DNA from: Apostichopus japonicus
Taxonomy: Eukaryota; Echinodermata; Holothuroidea; Aspidochirotida; Stichopodidae
Assembly: GCF_037975245.1 (NCBI RefSeq)
Contig: NC_092581.1
Span: 2,802,001 to 2,862,000, forward strand
Length of the DNA stretch: 60,000 bases
Direction: 5' to 3'
Position numbers and translations under genes: made by a program. Positions 46,822 to 59,381 of this stretch are shown here, piece by piece; position 1 is the first letter of the stretch; every line of letters starts with the position of its first letter. A model generated the notes under the pieces. It did not search any database, was not told the origin of the DNA, and worked only from the letters and a program-made list of their open reading frames with translations.

Positions 46822-49800
46822 GCAGCCGTTACAGGCTGGCGATATGATTGGATATGTAGCACACGTTCTGTCAATGTTTACCCTGCTGTCACATGCAGGT
46901 TCTATTTTCTTTCCTCACTTTACTTTCGAAAGCTTTCTCTTCACAGCCTGTACATGTAGTGAATTTTAAAAGAATACAGTATCCCGGGATTGCATCATTT
47001 ATCACCGTCTGTTAGAATGTGCTACTATGGTGTATATCGAATGGAGGAGTTTTGGCCTTTTTCTTTCACATTTTAGTAATCTGTATCGGTAGGTGGATAT
47101 AAAGTACTTATTGCCACTTGGTACTGTAGCTTAGGTGACTCTTGTCTTCTAATGCAATGAGTCGGAATGCACGGGGCTGCCTGTTAGTGACTGAATGTGG
47201 TATCGTTAACATACCTAAGTCATGAGGTGTAAGTTAATTTTATGAAGATTTAAAAGGTGAGATTCTAGGCTTAGAATTTTGACAAGTTAAGCCACCTTGC
47301 TTAAAAATTGCCACACAGTGCATAAAAAAAAATTCAATTTGCTAATAATTCCAATTCCCACTGGCATAATTTTCTTGTATTAATACGCAAGCAACATTAA
47401 CTAGTCTATACTGGAAGAGTATTACAAGTGCCTTGTTTTTTCATTATTTTACTGGCAAATATTTGAGACCTCAGATTCACATATATCTCATTCAAAAACC
47501 ACATCATAGCTCTAGGAGATTAAATATTTTTTGGGAACCAAAGTGATTCCTATTTAATTCTTACAAGGGTATAAAAAAACAAAACAATTGAGTGTGTTAA
47601 GGAACCATTTTCTCTAAAATAACATACAGAAATGCTGTAAGTGAAAGTGGCCAAAATGCTATATATACACAAAATGACCATAATGCTAAATATGGCCAAA
47701 TTTGGCCAAACATTTTTTTTATGCAAAACTTGGGAGATTTGTAACAGTTTTGTATAGATATATACCTCTCATATCATTTGACACATTCAAAAACTTTCCA
47801 ACCCTCAAATTGCTACGCGGATGGTTTGTGCTAGATTATTTCCCTCACGATCGATGTTAAAGATTACAGAACAGAATGCGAAAGTGATAAACTACAGTGC
47901 ACTGCATGTCATGACTGGGCGTGATACACTGGCTAGTCAACAGGTACTGTTTCTAGTAAATTATATTATATTTTATTTTATTGATTTCGGTTTGCAGCAG
48001 ACTCATTTGTCATCGAGTAAAACTAATTTGCGGTAGTGCCTCTCTGTTTGTTTTACTCCACAAATAACACATTACAGCAAATTTGTTCTTCGTTCCAAAT
48101 ATCTATCGTTCGCTCTTCAGAAAGTCGGACTCAGAAAATGGAATGTGCAAAAAAAAACTGATTGATTTGTATCGCATGTTCTTCTTCACAGTCTGTTTCC
48201 TGTTTCCTTCTGTAATGGACAATTTTCTAAATCGTCACCAATATGTGATAGATAATCGAATTTCAACAAAATATGATGTTTAATATTTGGGTCGGTAATG
48301 CCATATTAAGAGTAGGCATGAGTGACGGTGCAGAGTTTTCCATTCATGTTTAACTGAATTGATTACAAGGTTTTTACCCAAAAAATGCCTGAATATTTTA
48401 ATCTTCATGCATGGTGTGAGAGCTCCTTCCCTCAGGAGAGAAAAAACCGACAATTTACTGGAGATTGCCAGCAGCAGAATATGCAAATATAGAGACTGTC
48501 ATAATCCTTGGATTAAAGGACACATCCATTGTAGGAAAAAAGGGTTTGTTATTCTTTAAAGTATATATGTTGTGAAGAGTGTAACAAACTTCCTGCAGAA
48601 AGGAAGGGAGGGGTGGGTGGGGGTGGGGTGAGGGTATGGGGAGGAGTCACAGGTTGTTACAATACCTTGCCATTCAGTGGTTTACCCTCTACCGAATCTA
48701 GAAACATTTTATTTCAAAACCTTTCTGGGGCCTCAATAGATTTATGCAGTATGAAAAGGAAACAAAAATTGTTTTTGAATAAACTGGCAAATTTTGAAAA
48801 GTAGAAGTTGTATTAATTTAAAAGCTACGGTGCTCAAAAATGCATCTGGATTCAATCGTGATTTCATTCGCATGTGAGCCGAAAGAAATATGGTAGGAAA
48901 GTTGAGGTAGTCAAACAAATGGAAAGTTTTTACTTTAATAGTCACAGGGTTGTATGTTACACAGCTGATTGTGTACAATTTTGTACAGCACTGTACAGCA
49001 CTGTATACTTGTAAGCATTAGGTTCAGAACAGATGTTTCTAGTCTTCCAAAGCAGAGCAGGGTTGTTGCAAATGACAAATTCATGGCACATTCAAGTGCC
49101 TGCCACAGCCATCTTTGTCTACAGCAGCAGTATAAGTCAGGGCTGAAGTAAGTTAGTGTCCTTACATGATGGAGGATATTCTATCCTTTGGTGGAAATGG
49201 TCTGAAAAATTCACACATTATGTTTTACAGTATGTTTTACAAGAGTATTAAACATTAGAGTGGGGAGATGGTTGGAGCATGGGGGTGGGGAGGGAGGGGT
49301 GGATGGTGGAGAATGCAACCAACTGTTGTATTAAAGCTATCTACTTAAACTGATTCTTAATGACTCTGATGCCCTATAATTCAGCCCCCCCCCCCCACTG
49401 CCCAGAAAAGAAAAATGCAATTTTTTTAAGTTAAATAACATTTGCTAATGAGAGTTGAGCATTCAGTTACTCTTTAGTCACATTGAGAGGATGTTTTACC
49501 ACTATAACTTGGCCAAACCCAAAGATTGATCCTAGAAGTGACATCAGTAAATACCACAGATGTTCTCTTTAACAATTTTTCCAGATGGAATCTTGACAGA
49601 ATTAGAAATGCAGTATTAAAACAAAAAATTTAAGAATAATAAAAGAAAAATCAATAAGTAGGACAATTTTGAGGTGGGTTTGTGCACGAGGTCAGGACAG
49701 CAGCATAGATTGTTATCAATGTCTTGAAGAACCTCCCCAGAACAAAGTGATCTACTTTCGTCTTGCTATATTAAGATAATACTTTTGTTCATTAATTTAA

Positions 49801-50412
49801 ATTTATTATACAAAATGAAGAGAGTAATAAAAACATTTAGTAAAAAACAGCTGCATAAATAACTGTCGTGGAAAGAATGATCGTCCTCAATTTGTGATAT
49901 TTCTATATTTTCAGTATGTTTTGCAAGTCCTTATTTGACATACTTTGGGATTTCAGATGACAAAACATTGATGTAATACAGTATACAGACTTTTTGTCAC
50001 ATGTATGTTGATTCAAATGTGAAGGGATATCCCCGAAGGGTTTACTGAATTATCCACAATACTGAAAAATTCTGTAGACAAATTTTCCCTGGTTATTATA
50101 TACAGTAGAATGACAGAGGGTTTAAACTTTTCAGGCTGCTGTGACTTCTCTCTGCCTTGGGTAAAGAAAGGTGTGCCTGGTAGTGGGGAGGGGGGCCCTG
50201 GGTGAGAGGGAATCCCCTGGTTTAGGGGAGGGGGGTCATAGTTAGCCTTACCAGTTAATTAAATGGCAATTGCAACTCCACCTGGGTTGATACATTAACT
50301 ATGTGGCTAGATGTTGGTACATATGTAATGAAATTGTTTTTTTTTTCATTTTATGCAAATTTCCACAGAAATAATGGGGGTTTTCTTCAGCAAAAGGAGT
50401 TAACTTTTCTGT

Positions 50413-50850
50413 TTCTTAATGAGTCAGTCATATGTGAGTCATATGACTTTGGAATTGTCTCACATATAATGTACTGTAGTCATATTATGGGATATATCCC
50501 CTTAGATGCTTGCTTAATGAGCCAGTCTGTGAGTCATGTGACTTGGATTTGCAATTAATTCTTACTTTATACCTATCAAGGGAAGTATGCTGTGCATCAG
50601 GTGACTTTGGTAGTTTCATACGTGTGGTAATTGTGGGCAGAGATGTAGAGTAGTATGCCTTTAGATTCATCCTTAATGAGTCGTGAGTCAGGGGACTTTA
50701 GGATTGTCATACTTGTACATATTCATGTTGTGGGATGTATGCCCTTAGATACTTTACTCAATGAGTGAGTAATCTGTAAGTTGCCTGACTTATGGTATTC
50801 AGTCACACGAGTACAATCATATCATGGGAGTGTTTGCCCTTCATTAGATC
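50413..50850. repeat. Degenerate tandem repeat rich in TGAGTCA motifs
   Basis: About four diverged copies begin near 50417, 50514, 50673 and 50759, each with an aatgagtca/aatgagt start and most followed by a gacttt phrase and a gggat.tat.cccttaga phrase. The AP-1/bZIP consensus TGAGTCA or near variants occurs several times. Whether it binds anything cannot be told from the sequence. Confidence 0.6.
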
Positions 50851-51819
50851 CGTCAGATTGACTTTAATCTTTGAAAAAAAAGAAAACTTGAGGGGAAAAA
50901 AAAGAAAAAATCTTTTGGCAAAATCTCTTTTTTTTTTTTTCTTGGGCAAGTTTATTAGTGCATGTAGATTTCATGAGGAGACACAGCCGCTTCAGCCTGA
51001 AGTGGATCGTCCGATTTCAAGTCTCTTCATCCGTGCTTTATTGCTGTTGACGGTCGAAAGAAGAAACTTTCTAGTACAGTACGCAGTGTTCCCTTTGTAT
51101 CGTGAGTCAGGTTTCGCCTGAAAGAAACAGGCTATAAACGCTTAAAGGCAGTCCAATCGATCTTTTGGAACTGTGGAATAATTCCGTAGGGAAAACACAT
51201 TGTCTCCATTTCTGAGCATGTAAGTGACCTGTTTTTTTTTTGGTTTGTGTTTTGACAGAAATGTTAAAAGCTGGAACAAGTAGAGCTATATATCTGTTCA
51301 TATGTGATTTGGGGCTTTTGACCAAATGTGAGAAAAGTTATGGACGCAATCTTTTCTGTTCTTTGAGCTACCGTATAAAACTAACATATAGTTACATCAT
51401 TTGCGAGTTCCTTTGATCAATTACTACTTTTAATCTCGACCCTTTTCTGAGGGTGCGTAAACAACTTGTTCATCTTTTGAAGTTTACTAGTCTGCCATTT
51501 AAGATCTTGTTAGGATCATTATAAGATTAGGAAACCCTGTAATGTCCTTTTAAAGATTAATATTTAAACCTTACAACGACTATCTAACATTATCTTAAAA
51601 GCCTGTTCTCCCCGAGCCAGCTCTCAAATGAAAACAGAACTGTCTTCACTTTTTACTTTTCTTAAAGTTCTCTTAAAGTAGGTACATAGAACTATGTAGA
51701 CTTAAAATCTGAAGTTTAAACTAGAAGTTTATTAACAAGACAGTGATGCACGAATGGCAACTGTAAGCTTGAAAACATCTTATTGAACATTTGCTATCCC
51801 CCTCCCTCTCCCCATGCCC

Positions 51820-52145
51820 ATCCCTCCATCAAAAGAAAATTGTCAATACCCCCCCCCCTTCCCACCTTCTTTCCTAAGCAAAAGAATGAGCACATAACAA
51901 CTTGGACCATTTTGTTTTATATCCTCCTCTCCAAAGAAAAATACTTGGTGAAAATTCGTCCCTCCTGTGTCCTCATCCCTCCATCCAAAGTAAATGTTCA
52001 ATATCTCCCCCCCCCCCCCCTTCTCACCTTTTTTCCTAAGCAAAAAGCAAAAGAATGAGCACATAAGCATTTGGACCATATTTTTTTTTGTAAATCCTCC
52101 TCTCCAAAGAAAAATACCTGGTGAAAAGTCGTCCCTCCTGTGTCC
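51820..52145. repeat. Tandem duplication of about 155-165 bp
   Basis: Two adjacent copies (about 51820-51970 and 51975-52145) share, in order, a ccctccatc opening, a C-run, tttcctaagcaaaa, agaatgagcacataa, cctcctctccaaagaaaaat and gtccctcctgtgtcc. The second copy has a longer C-run and a short internal duplication of agcaaa. Confidence 0.85.
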
Positions 52146-53214
52146 GTATCTCGAAAGGCCTTTCATTTCTCGTCAGACACATGGCCTGTACGTCTCGTAA
52201 TTTTGTTTGCCGCTATTCTGGTCTGTTATTGATTTGTGTAAAGGAGCTGAACTCTTCACACCTGTCTAAGCCATTATTATGCCGCACCGGTCTCCTTCCG
52301 CATTCTGGAACTTTCAACGATTATTAGCCGTAGTATTTTTACGTCTCGCAAGATTTTCTCTCATGCTTAAATTCTTTCTTCTATCTTTAATATATGTTCC
52401 CCCCCCCCCCCCAATTTTTCGGGTCAATTTGTCATGTCTGATTGGGTGCCTTTAAGGTTTCTCTAGTCATGTGTGGTATATAGCTTTGATGTTACTGCGA
52501 TCAAAACCTTTTAAGTTAATTGTGGAAATGTGGCTCTTTCTTTTCCCTCCCCGCCCCCATGTCAATTTTTTTTCATAATATACGAACATGGAAGGACACT
52601 TGGGGTTTCATTGTTAAGTGTCGATTTCTGCTCAAATATTTGAGGAAATATATATATCAGAAAGTTGCCGATGCTTGGGGTTTAGAGCTTAAAGTACGGG
52701 GATTTAGAGAGTAAAATGGAAGGGCAGGTATTAGGTCTCTGTTGAGTAGCAAGTACTATTCAAACATGTATAACAGTGCCTGGGAAATTTCATGTGTTCA
52801 CAAGTTTTGTACCCATAAGTTGTGAGTCAGTATACATAAAGGGTTAATAAAATGTTTTAAAGAATTTTTTTTTCAAATAATACACATTGTTTTTTACTTC
52901 ATATTGAACTCATTGCACTAAAACAAACATTTATTTTACAGTATAATTAATTTTAAGTATACAAACTTGAATTTATTGATTTACTGTGAAAAAATGTATA
53001 AGCTTTTGGTATAAACTATTTTCAGCAACCCCCCCCCCCGCCCCTTACAAAGAAACAAAACAAAAAGAAATGACAAGAAAAACCAAACAAACAGACAGAC
53101 AGACAAACTGTTATTTTTTATTTTCCTTTATTATTTATTAATTTTTATTTAGAGTGAAGTTTGATAATAAGTTTTTCAGTTACACTGTAATATATATCAG
53201 TTACTCTGTGATAC

Positions 53215-53216
53215 TG

Positions 53217-53281
<65 letters not shown>

Positions 53282-53284
53282 GTA

Positions 53285-53326
<42 letters not shown>

Positions 53327-53372
53327 TACATATATAAATACACACATATATATATATATACATATATATACA
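53215..53372. repeat. TA microsatellite
   Basis: A long (TA)n run with occasional tgtata, ctata and cacaca interruptions. Low complexity. Confidence 0.95.
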
Positions 53373-53464
53373 TAAGTGGATCTAGCTTTCCTTGTATCGT
53401 CGACTTACTAAATGAACATATACAGTATACTTAAAAGTCAAATTTTATCACCTTTCTGTCATTG

Positions 53465-53469
<5 letters not shown>

Positions 53470-53508
<39 letters not shown>
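53470..53508. repeat. TA microsatellite, short
   Basis: About 38 bp of pure (AT)n. Confidence 0.9.
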
Positions 53509-53510
<2 letters not shown>

Positions 53511-56500
53511 TTATCTCTGCCAGCGTTATTAGTTCCTCGTCAACTTCCATGAGCTGACTAAATGAAATTCATCCATGGTTTCCATCTCTCTTTTTTTCCC
53601 CCAAAGAAAAATGTGTTCTTTATTGAAAATTTTGTGTCATTAACTCTCTCGAAATCCTGCAAGTAGCGAAAAAAATTCATCCGATAGTCGAGAAGCTGGG
53701 ATATCTGTCAACAGAATGCAATTGACAATGCGGTTCTTTACTCTCTGGTTTAATAAAAATCCACTTAAGGAGAGGAATATTGCCACAAGCTATTCCGAAC
53801 ATTAACCGGTGAACATGTTTCAGCTTTGGAAAAACATGGTTGTTTGCATTTATTTAAGTACACTGACTCATAGATTGCACCTAGATGCAAACCATTTCTG
53901 CGGCTATGTCTTAAAATATCCGGGTATAAAGTCGGCATTTGCCAAAAGGTTCGCTGATCTGTTGATTGCTGTGGTTGGTATTAAGTGTATTTTTAGGTCA
54001 GGTAAATTTGGGTAAATTAAATGAATAATCCAGTTGGTCATAGATTCTGTTGCGAGCATCCAAAATGATATAATAATGCCACACTGGTTCCCCTTGAATC
54101 CATATTTTTAAGCTATGATTGCAAATCGATCGCAAATTGGTTAATATCAGTTTCGACGAATATACGTTCCTGACCGACTCATGAATTATTCATAACTCTT
54201 GCAGCTAGGCCTCTACACCAACTTTGGAAAAAAGATATTTTAATATCTTGGTTAGTTACCATGAACAGCAATTACGATGTAGTTTAACATTACCTTTTTA
54301 AATTAAAACTTGTTTCAGTCTTCTGAAAAATTCACCAATGTTACAGATATCAATAATATGAAAACGTTATGGAATACCTAATTTAGCTCACAGACCATAC
54401 TTTAAGTTTCCTCAAAAGCACTTAACACACGAAAAATCACCAATATGAAATTCATTTTACTTTTGGTCACAAGTGACACGTTTTTAATTTTGATGTGTTA
54501 CAAATTTGCCCTGGGGAAGAACAGTGTCGAATTCAGATTTCCTTTTCATCTATACGAACCTTAACGATTAATTATTAAAATAATGACAATCCGTTATTAG
54601 ATCAATCAAAGTTTACACGTGAATAAAAAAGTTGACGATTGCAAGTTAATTTTTAACTTTTAACTTGAGACAGGTCCAGACATGCATCCTACACCTTTTC
54701 AAACCCTGAAATGTCTTGAAAAGTTGCCTCTATTCATTAAAAACTAAATATCAGTAAAGAATCACCTTATCTTATATTTACTGGATTATAACCTTATGAC
54801 ATTATCAGAGCTAATCAACCTTGTCTCTCAATTCGTCCATTATTTAAGAACTACCGTATTCTGTAAATTATAGCATCAACTTCAATCAGCAATTTGTGAC
54901 AAGATTCATAATTCACAATGAATATCAAACTGATCCTAGTACCAACCGGTGATCAAAGAGAAATCAATGTCAATTGATAAGTCATAATTTATTAAGAAAA
55001 AACTGACTGTGAGATTGTTAGCTTAAAAGAACCACCCAAAAGGGATATGTTTTTTCCCCCTTCCTCCCCCCCCCCCCCCGCTTTTTTACCCCTCTTCATT
55101 GTTTCACAATGGTGTCCAACATTGAAACTTAAGATCCAGAAATGGTTTTACAAATTGTTTTTTACAATTTTTTGTTTTACAAAGTTGTTCAGGTTTTAAA
55201 AATGGTTTTCCAAAAATGGTTTAACAAATTAATCGGTGCTTGGAAGTTTATCTAATACATGTGTAGATTGTATCAAACTGAAATTTTGCGGTGTGACCCC
55301 TGGTTTTATTCCCTCGTTATGTCAGGTACTGACAGTGACTACCGACTGGCACTCACAGCAAAGAAGGGGCCTCTAGTATAGATTATAGCCACCAACCATC
55401 TCAGTTCCATTTGGCCAGGAATCGTATTTAACACGCTCAGTTATAAACCCTGTTCTAGCCAAAGCTCTCTTGCCTGCTTTCAAATTTCTACATAATACAG
55501 TAATTTCCCATTCAATTTTCTGTCGGTGGTTTACCTAAATTTAATATAAATGAACAGATTTCGGTCAATCAGTTATAAGCCGCGACACTGTTTTGAGTCG
55601 GCTCAATTTGTAGCGTTCTTTTTTACCTTTGTAGATTTTGTTTCTCTTTCCCGACTGTTTTCAAACAACAACAACAGAATATTAATTGCCTTCAAGGCAC
55701 TATAAAGTGCCAACCTCTCCACCCCCCCCCCCCATTTTGATTGCTTTTACAGATTGCCCTAACAGCCATTTTTGAAACTTTTTTATGTTGCTTAATTAGG
55801 TTTGAAAATTGATGGAAATAACATCAAAACCACCTAGAGGTGTCCCTTTTTGCCCAAGCTGGTATTGAATTGTATCGAATTGATATTTATTATTCCGTTA
55901 TGAACAAGGAAGGGGAATATTTCTAAACAGAAGAAATTGCACGAGGGGGGAGAAAGAAGAAAATCTCCCCGCAAACTCATCTGTAAATTAGTCTCCAGAG
56001 TTATTACTTTGGGAATTTTTCAAAGCAGCCCATAAATTGAAACATTCACAAAAATCACTTGAGGGCAAAAATAGGGAGTTTATTAGTAAAAATCCCACAA
56101 GTAATGTCTTCTAAAAGGTTCGCGCTTGTAAGGAATAAAGTCTCACAAAAATGCCCGAAAGAACCCTTGGACTATGGAAAGCAGCCAAAGATGTTTTGGC
56201 AAGAAGAAGAAGGCTGCCAGGGTGTCTCATAAGAGTCAGATGGATATGAAAGGGCAAACCCAGGGGCTGGTGGTAAGGTTAAACGAGAGGTTACCGAAAG
56301 AAAGATTCGTGGGTCTGAAGATATTAAACTGGTGTAGGTGTTAATTTTGTGCAATAATGTAGACTAGTTGTAATAATGTTGCAACATAATATTACGGTCT
56401 GACCATGTTGTGGGAGACTTGATATAGACTTATATAATAAATTTGACAACTCAATAATTGACCATTGACTGGGACATTTTCCATATCACTTTTTACACTT

Positions 56501-56568
56501 TTCCTTAGAAGGAAATGTATTTCTTCTTATAAATATAAATACTGTAGGAGTGGAAATGATGCTTACAA

Positions 56569-56610
<42 letters not shown>

Positions 56611-56612
<2 letters not shown>

Positions 56613-56823
56613 GAAAATCGTAATGAGTTGGAAAATCAAGAACAGTGGAAAAACTTTCAGCCTCCACCGGGATTCGAACCACGGGCCTTCCGCTCTGTAC
56701 GCGGACACCCTAACCACTAGGCTATGGACGCTGATTGTATGTCCAGAGGTTCGAAACCGGTAAGGGAGATCGTAATTCCACTGTAGGCGTTTGTCACCTG
56801 TATCGAACAATACTAGTTCTGTT
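56611..56823 (-). mobile_element. tRNA-like SINE, minus copy in palindrome
   Basis: This is the mirror image of 57041-57253. Its tRNA-like core is at 56660-56731, minus strand. It has the same features as the + copy and the same TA tail, now pointing left. Confidence 0.75.
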
Positions 56824-57040
56824 TTTGGTGACATATTTTGCCTTACTCTAGAGATCAAACATGATGCTGACCAACTCGAAATCATTTGTGATTCCTAAAG
56901 CCGGATCTCGAAAGAGATACTTTGAACAGACAGTCTGTTCAAAGTATCTCTTTCGAGATCAGGCTTTAGGAATCACAAATGATTTCGAGTTGGTCAGCAT
57001 CATGTTTGATCTCTAGAGTAAGGCAAAATATGTCACCAAA

Positions 57041-57251
57041 AACAGAACTAGTATTGTTCGATACAGGTGACAAACGCCTACAGTGGAATTACGATCTCCC
57101 TTACCGGTTTCGAACCTCTGGACATACAATCAGCGTCCATAGCCTAGTGGTTAGGGTGTCCGCGTACAGAGCGGAAGGCCCGTGGTTCGAATCCCGGTGG
57201 AGGCTGAAAGTTTTTCCACTGTTCTTGATTTTCCAACTCATTACGATTTTC

Positions 57252-57253
<2 letters not shown>
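57041..57253 (+). mobile_element. tRNA-like SINE, plus copy in palindrome
   Basis: A tRNA-like core lies at 57133-57204. The acceptor-like gcgtcca pairs 6 of 7 with tggaggc. An A-box-like tagcctagtggttaggg and an exact B box ggttcgaatcc are present, and the anticodon stem tccgc/gcgga is perfect with a 7-base loop gtacaga. The T stem is degenerate (3 of 5 pairs). A leader of about 90 bp precedes it, and a tail of about 50 bp runs into (TA)n. The core suggests RNA polymerase III origin. A third, older copy is at 35893-36100. Confidence 0.75.
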
Positions 57254-57254
<1 letters not shown>

Positions 57255-57314
<60 letters not shown>

Positions 57315-57399
57315 GTTATATATATATATATATAGTTATATATATATATACATATAAATATATAGTTATATATATATATATATATATATACATATATAC

Positions 57400-57455
<56 letters not shown>

Positions 57456-57477
57456 GTATATATGTATATATATATAT

Positions 57478-57520
<43 letters not shown>

Positions 57521-57521
57521 C

Positions 57522-57587
<66 letters not shown>

Positions 57588-57642
57588 GTATATATGTATA
57601 TATATATACATATATATATTTATATGTATATATATATCTTTG
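57255..57642. repeat. TA microsatellite, about 390 bp
   Basis: Long (TA)n with gtata, catata and gttata interruptions, ending in a short (gt)n run near 57640. The many Ile/Tyr frames on both strands are artefacts. Confidence 0.95.
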
Positions 57643-58002
57643 TGTGTGTGTGTGTATAAACATACAACAACAGTATCACATTAAAATTTCACCAAACAAC
57701 AGGAAAATGCACAAATCTATTGATTTTAAAACATTTTGAGTAAAGAATAGAAAAATCGTAATGGTTTCTTATTTGCTGCCTACATTTAAGTGAACCACTT
57801 TCTTGCTAAAGTCCTCCCAAAGTTATATTTTTTTCTCATTTGTTTATGGTCTGTAACTCGAGCTGCGCATCCATATTTTGTGTTTGCTTTTATTGTGGAT
57901 TTATACTAACACTTTGCTGTGTTCTTTATGAATATTTGATTTTACTGACAGTGTTATCATGTTTTGTTTCATTTGCAATTCTTGTGCCTAATTGTGATGA
58001 CT

Positions 58003-58088
58003 CCGGGTGGATATACACCAGGTGGGATATACTCCAGGCCAGGGTGGAATATACTCCGGGTGGGATATACTCCAGGTGGGATATTTAA
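58003..58088. repeat. Short tandem repeat, tccaggtgggatatac units
   Basis: Five imperfect copies of a 15-18 bp unit (ggtgggatatactccagg and variants) follow one another. No function is visible. Confidence 0.8.
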
Positions 58089-59291
58089 AGTTAACACATA
58101 AGTGTGTTTACTGTATATATCTCCTCTGGATATTTCCTTTAACCCTGGCATACCAACTGGGTCAACTGGTGCCCCAGTTTGAACAAACATTGATTTTACT
58201 TAAAAGTTTTGATTTTTCCTATCCTTCAACCTTCATTTAAATGAGAAGAAATAGAAGAGAAGGAGGGGGAGGGAGGGGGGCAGGGGGGTTGGGGTTGTCC
58301 AGAGATCCCCACTAAAATGACTTCTACCCACCTGCTCATCCCCAAAAAACTTATGCCCTGAATACTGTAGTACAACTTAACATGTTGGACCCTGCTGGAA
58401 TATTCCCATATAATTGATTTATAAAAAGTAGGGACCCAGATGCAGGTTGAAGGCTGGGGGGAGGCAGGGCGAGTGAGGCAAGGTTAAGTGGTTTTGAAAT
58501 TTTCGCATACAGTCGCACCACGCCCATGTGAGAATAATTTCTGGACATGTCTATTTATGTACCTACTGAAATTATTGTTTTACATACAATTGCTGAAAAA
58601 AGGCTTCAGAGATTTATGAAGATTTAGTCACATAGACGCTCCAGTTGTTGCCTCTGTGTAATGGTAACGATCCCACAAATTTGTACTCTGTTAATAAAAG
58701 TTCCTCTTAAGCATTTTTTCAAATCTTAAGAAACTTTTTTTACAAAAATGAGTGAACATAACAAGTTGGTTTACAAAATTTCGGTTTTTGCGAAGACTTG
58801 AAATCCTGTAAGATATTTTCTGGTCAAGTGTCATCAATACTTTTGGTGAAACCGTCTTACTTTGACCAGTCTTGGTGTCGAGGAATGGTTAAGATCAAAA
58901 CGGTGTGTTTTTTTTTAGGATAAATTTTTTTTTTGGTAAAATTCTTCGAAGGTAATTTATTGTTTACTTTCAAAAACTTGAAGACAACCCAGATGGCACC
59001 AAGGGTTTCATGCACAATTGCCAATTGTCTAGGATTTATGTTAGCCGATAATATCAGAGGCAGCCTGGCCCTCCGTAATTGACGCTTGTGCGAGTAAACT
59101 TCACAGATCTCCGAATGATTTGTTCAAATAAAAACCAGACACCGAATCGATGAAAAGTATGAGGAGAGGCTGCCTCTTCTTTGCCACACCATTCGGATTG
59201 AAAAGGTCACAGTGATATCTCATGAAGGAGACCAGAGCCGAACCGAGTCTTTCATCTTAATATATCTCACCGTTCTATTTTCTCGTTCCAG

Positions 59292-59381
59292 GAAGCAGCA
59301 ATCAACAGCCGCGGGGTCGGAGATGTTAGAAGAGTGATACTGTCCAAGGATCCCGAAGAAGGTCTCGGCATTTCAATTACA
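59292..59381 (+). CDS. GOPC: GOPC exon, start of the PDZ domain
   Basis: A 90-nt exon (30 codons, phase 0 on both sides) with acceptor gttccag and donor gtgagt. It encodes a short linker, then VRRVILSKDPEEGLGISIT. GLGISIT is the carboxylate-binding loop (GLGF-type) and first strand of the GOPC PDZ domain, which binds C-terminal PDZ ligands on cargo. The break after ISIT, before the expected GGKEHG-like part, agrees with an intron inside the PDZ domain; the rest lies beyond the window. Confidence 0.92.

Larger units (their letters stand above)
56571..57293. repeat. Near-perfect 0.7-kb palindrome
   Basis: The two arms (56571-56931 and 56933-57293) are reverse complements around the single base 56932, where gaacagacagtctgttc forms the tip. 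I found one mismatch in the unique part (ccgg against cagg next to the tip). Each arm contains a SINE copy and ends in a TA microsatellite. Such a palindrome would form a long hairpin if transcribed and is normally unstable, so it is either recent or an assembly artefact. Confidence 0.92.
40173..59291 (+). other. GOPC: GOPC intron, 19.1 kb
   Basis: The intron runs from donor gtaagt to acceptor gttccag. Besides the repeats listed separately, the stretches 40790-46660, 46830-50400, 52160-53200, 53520-56560 and 57650-59290 hold AT-rich sequence with homopolymer C/G runs. No gene is supported in them. Confidence 0.75.

Noticed and set aside
53154-53375. Ile/Tyr-rich frames at 46.7, 53.2 and 57.3 kb
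   Set aside because: Translations of TA microsatellites.
57133-57204. A functional tRNA gene
   Set aside because: The T stem is degenerate, the acceptor stem has a mismatch, and the sequence is embedded in a repeat found three times. A SINE core is the better reading.
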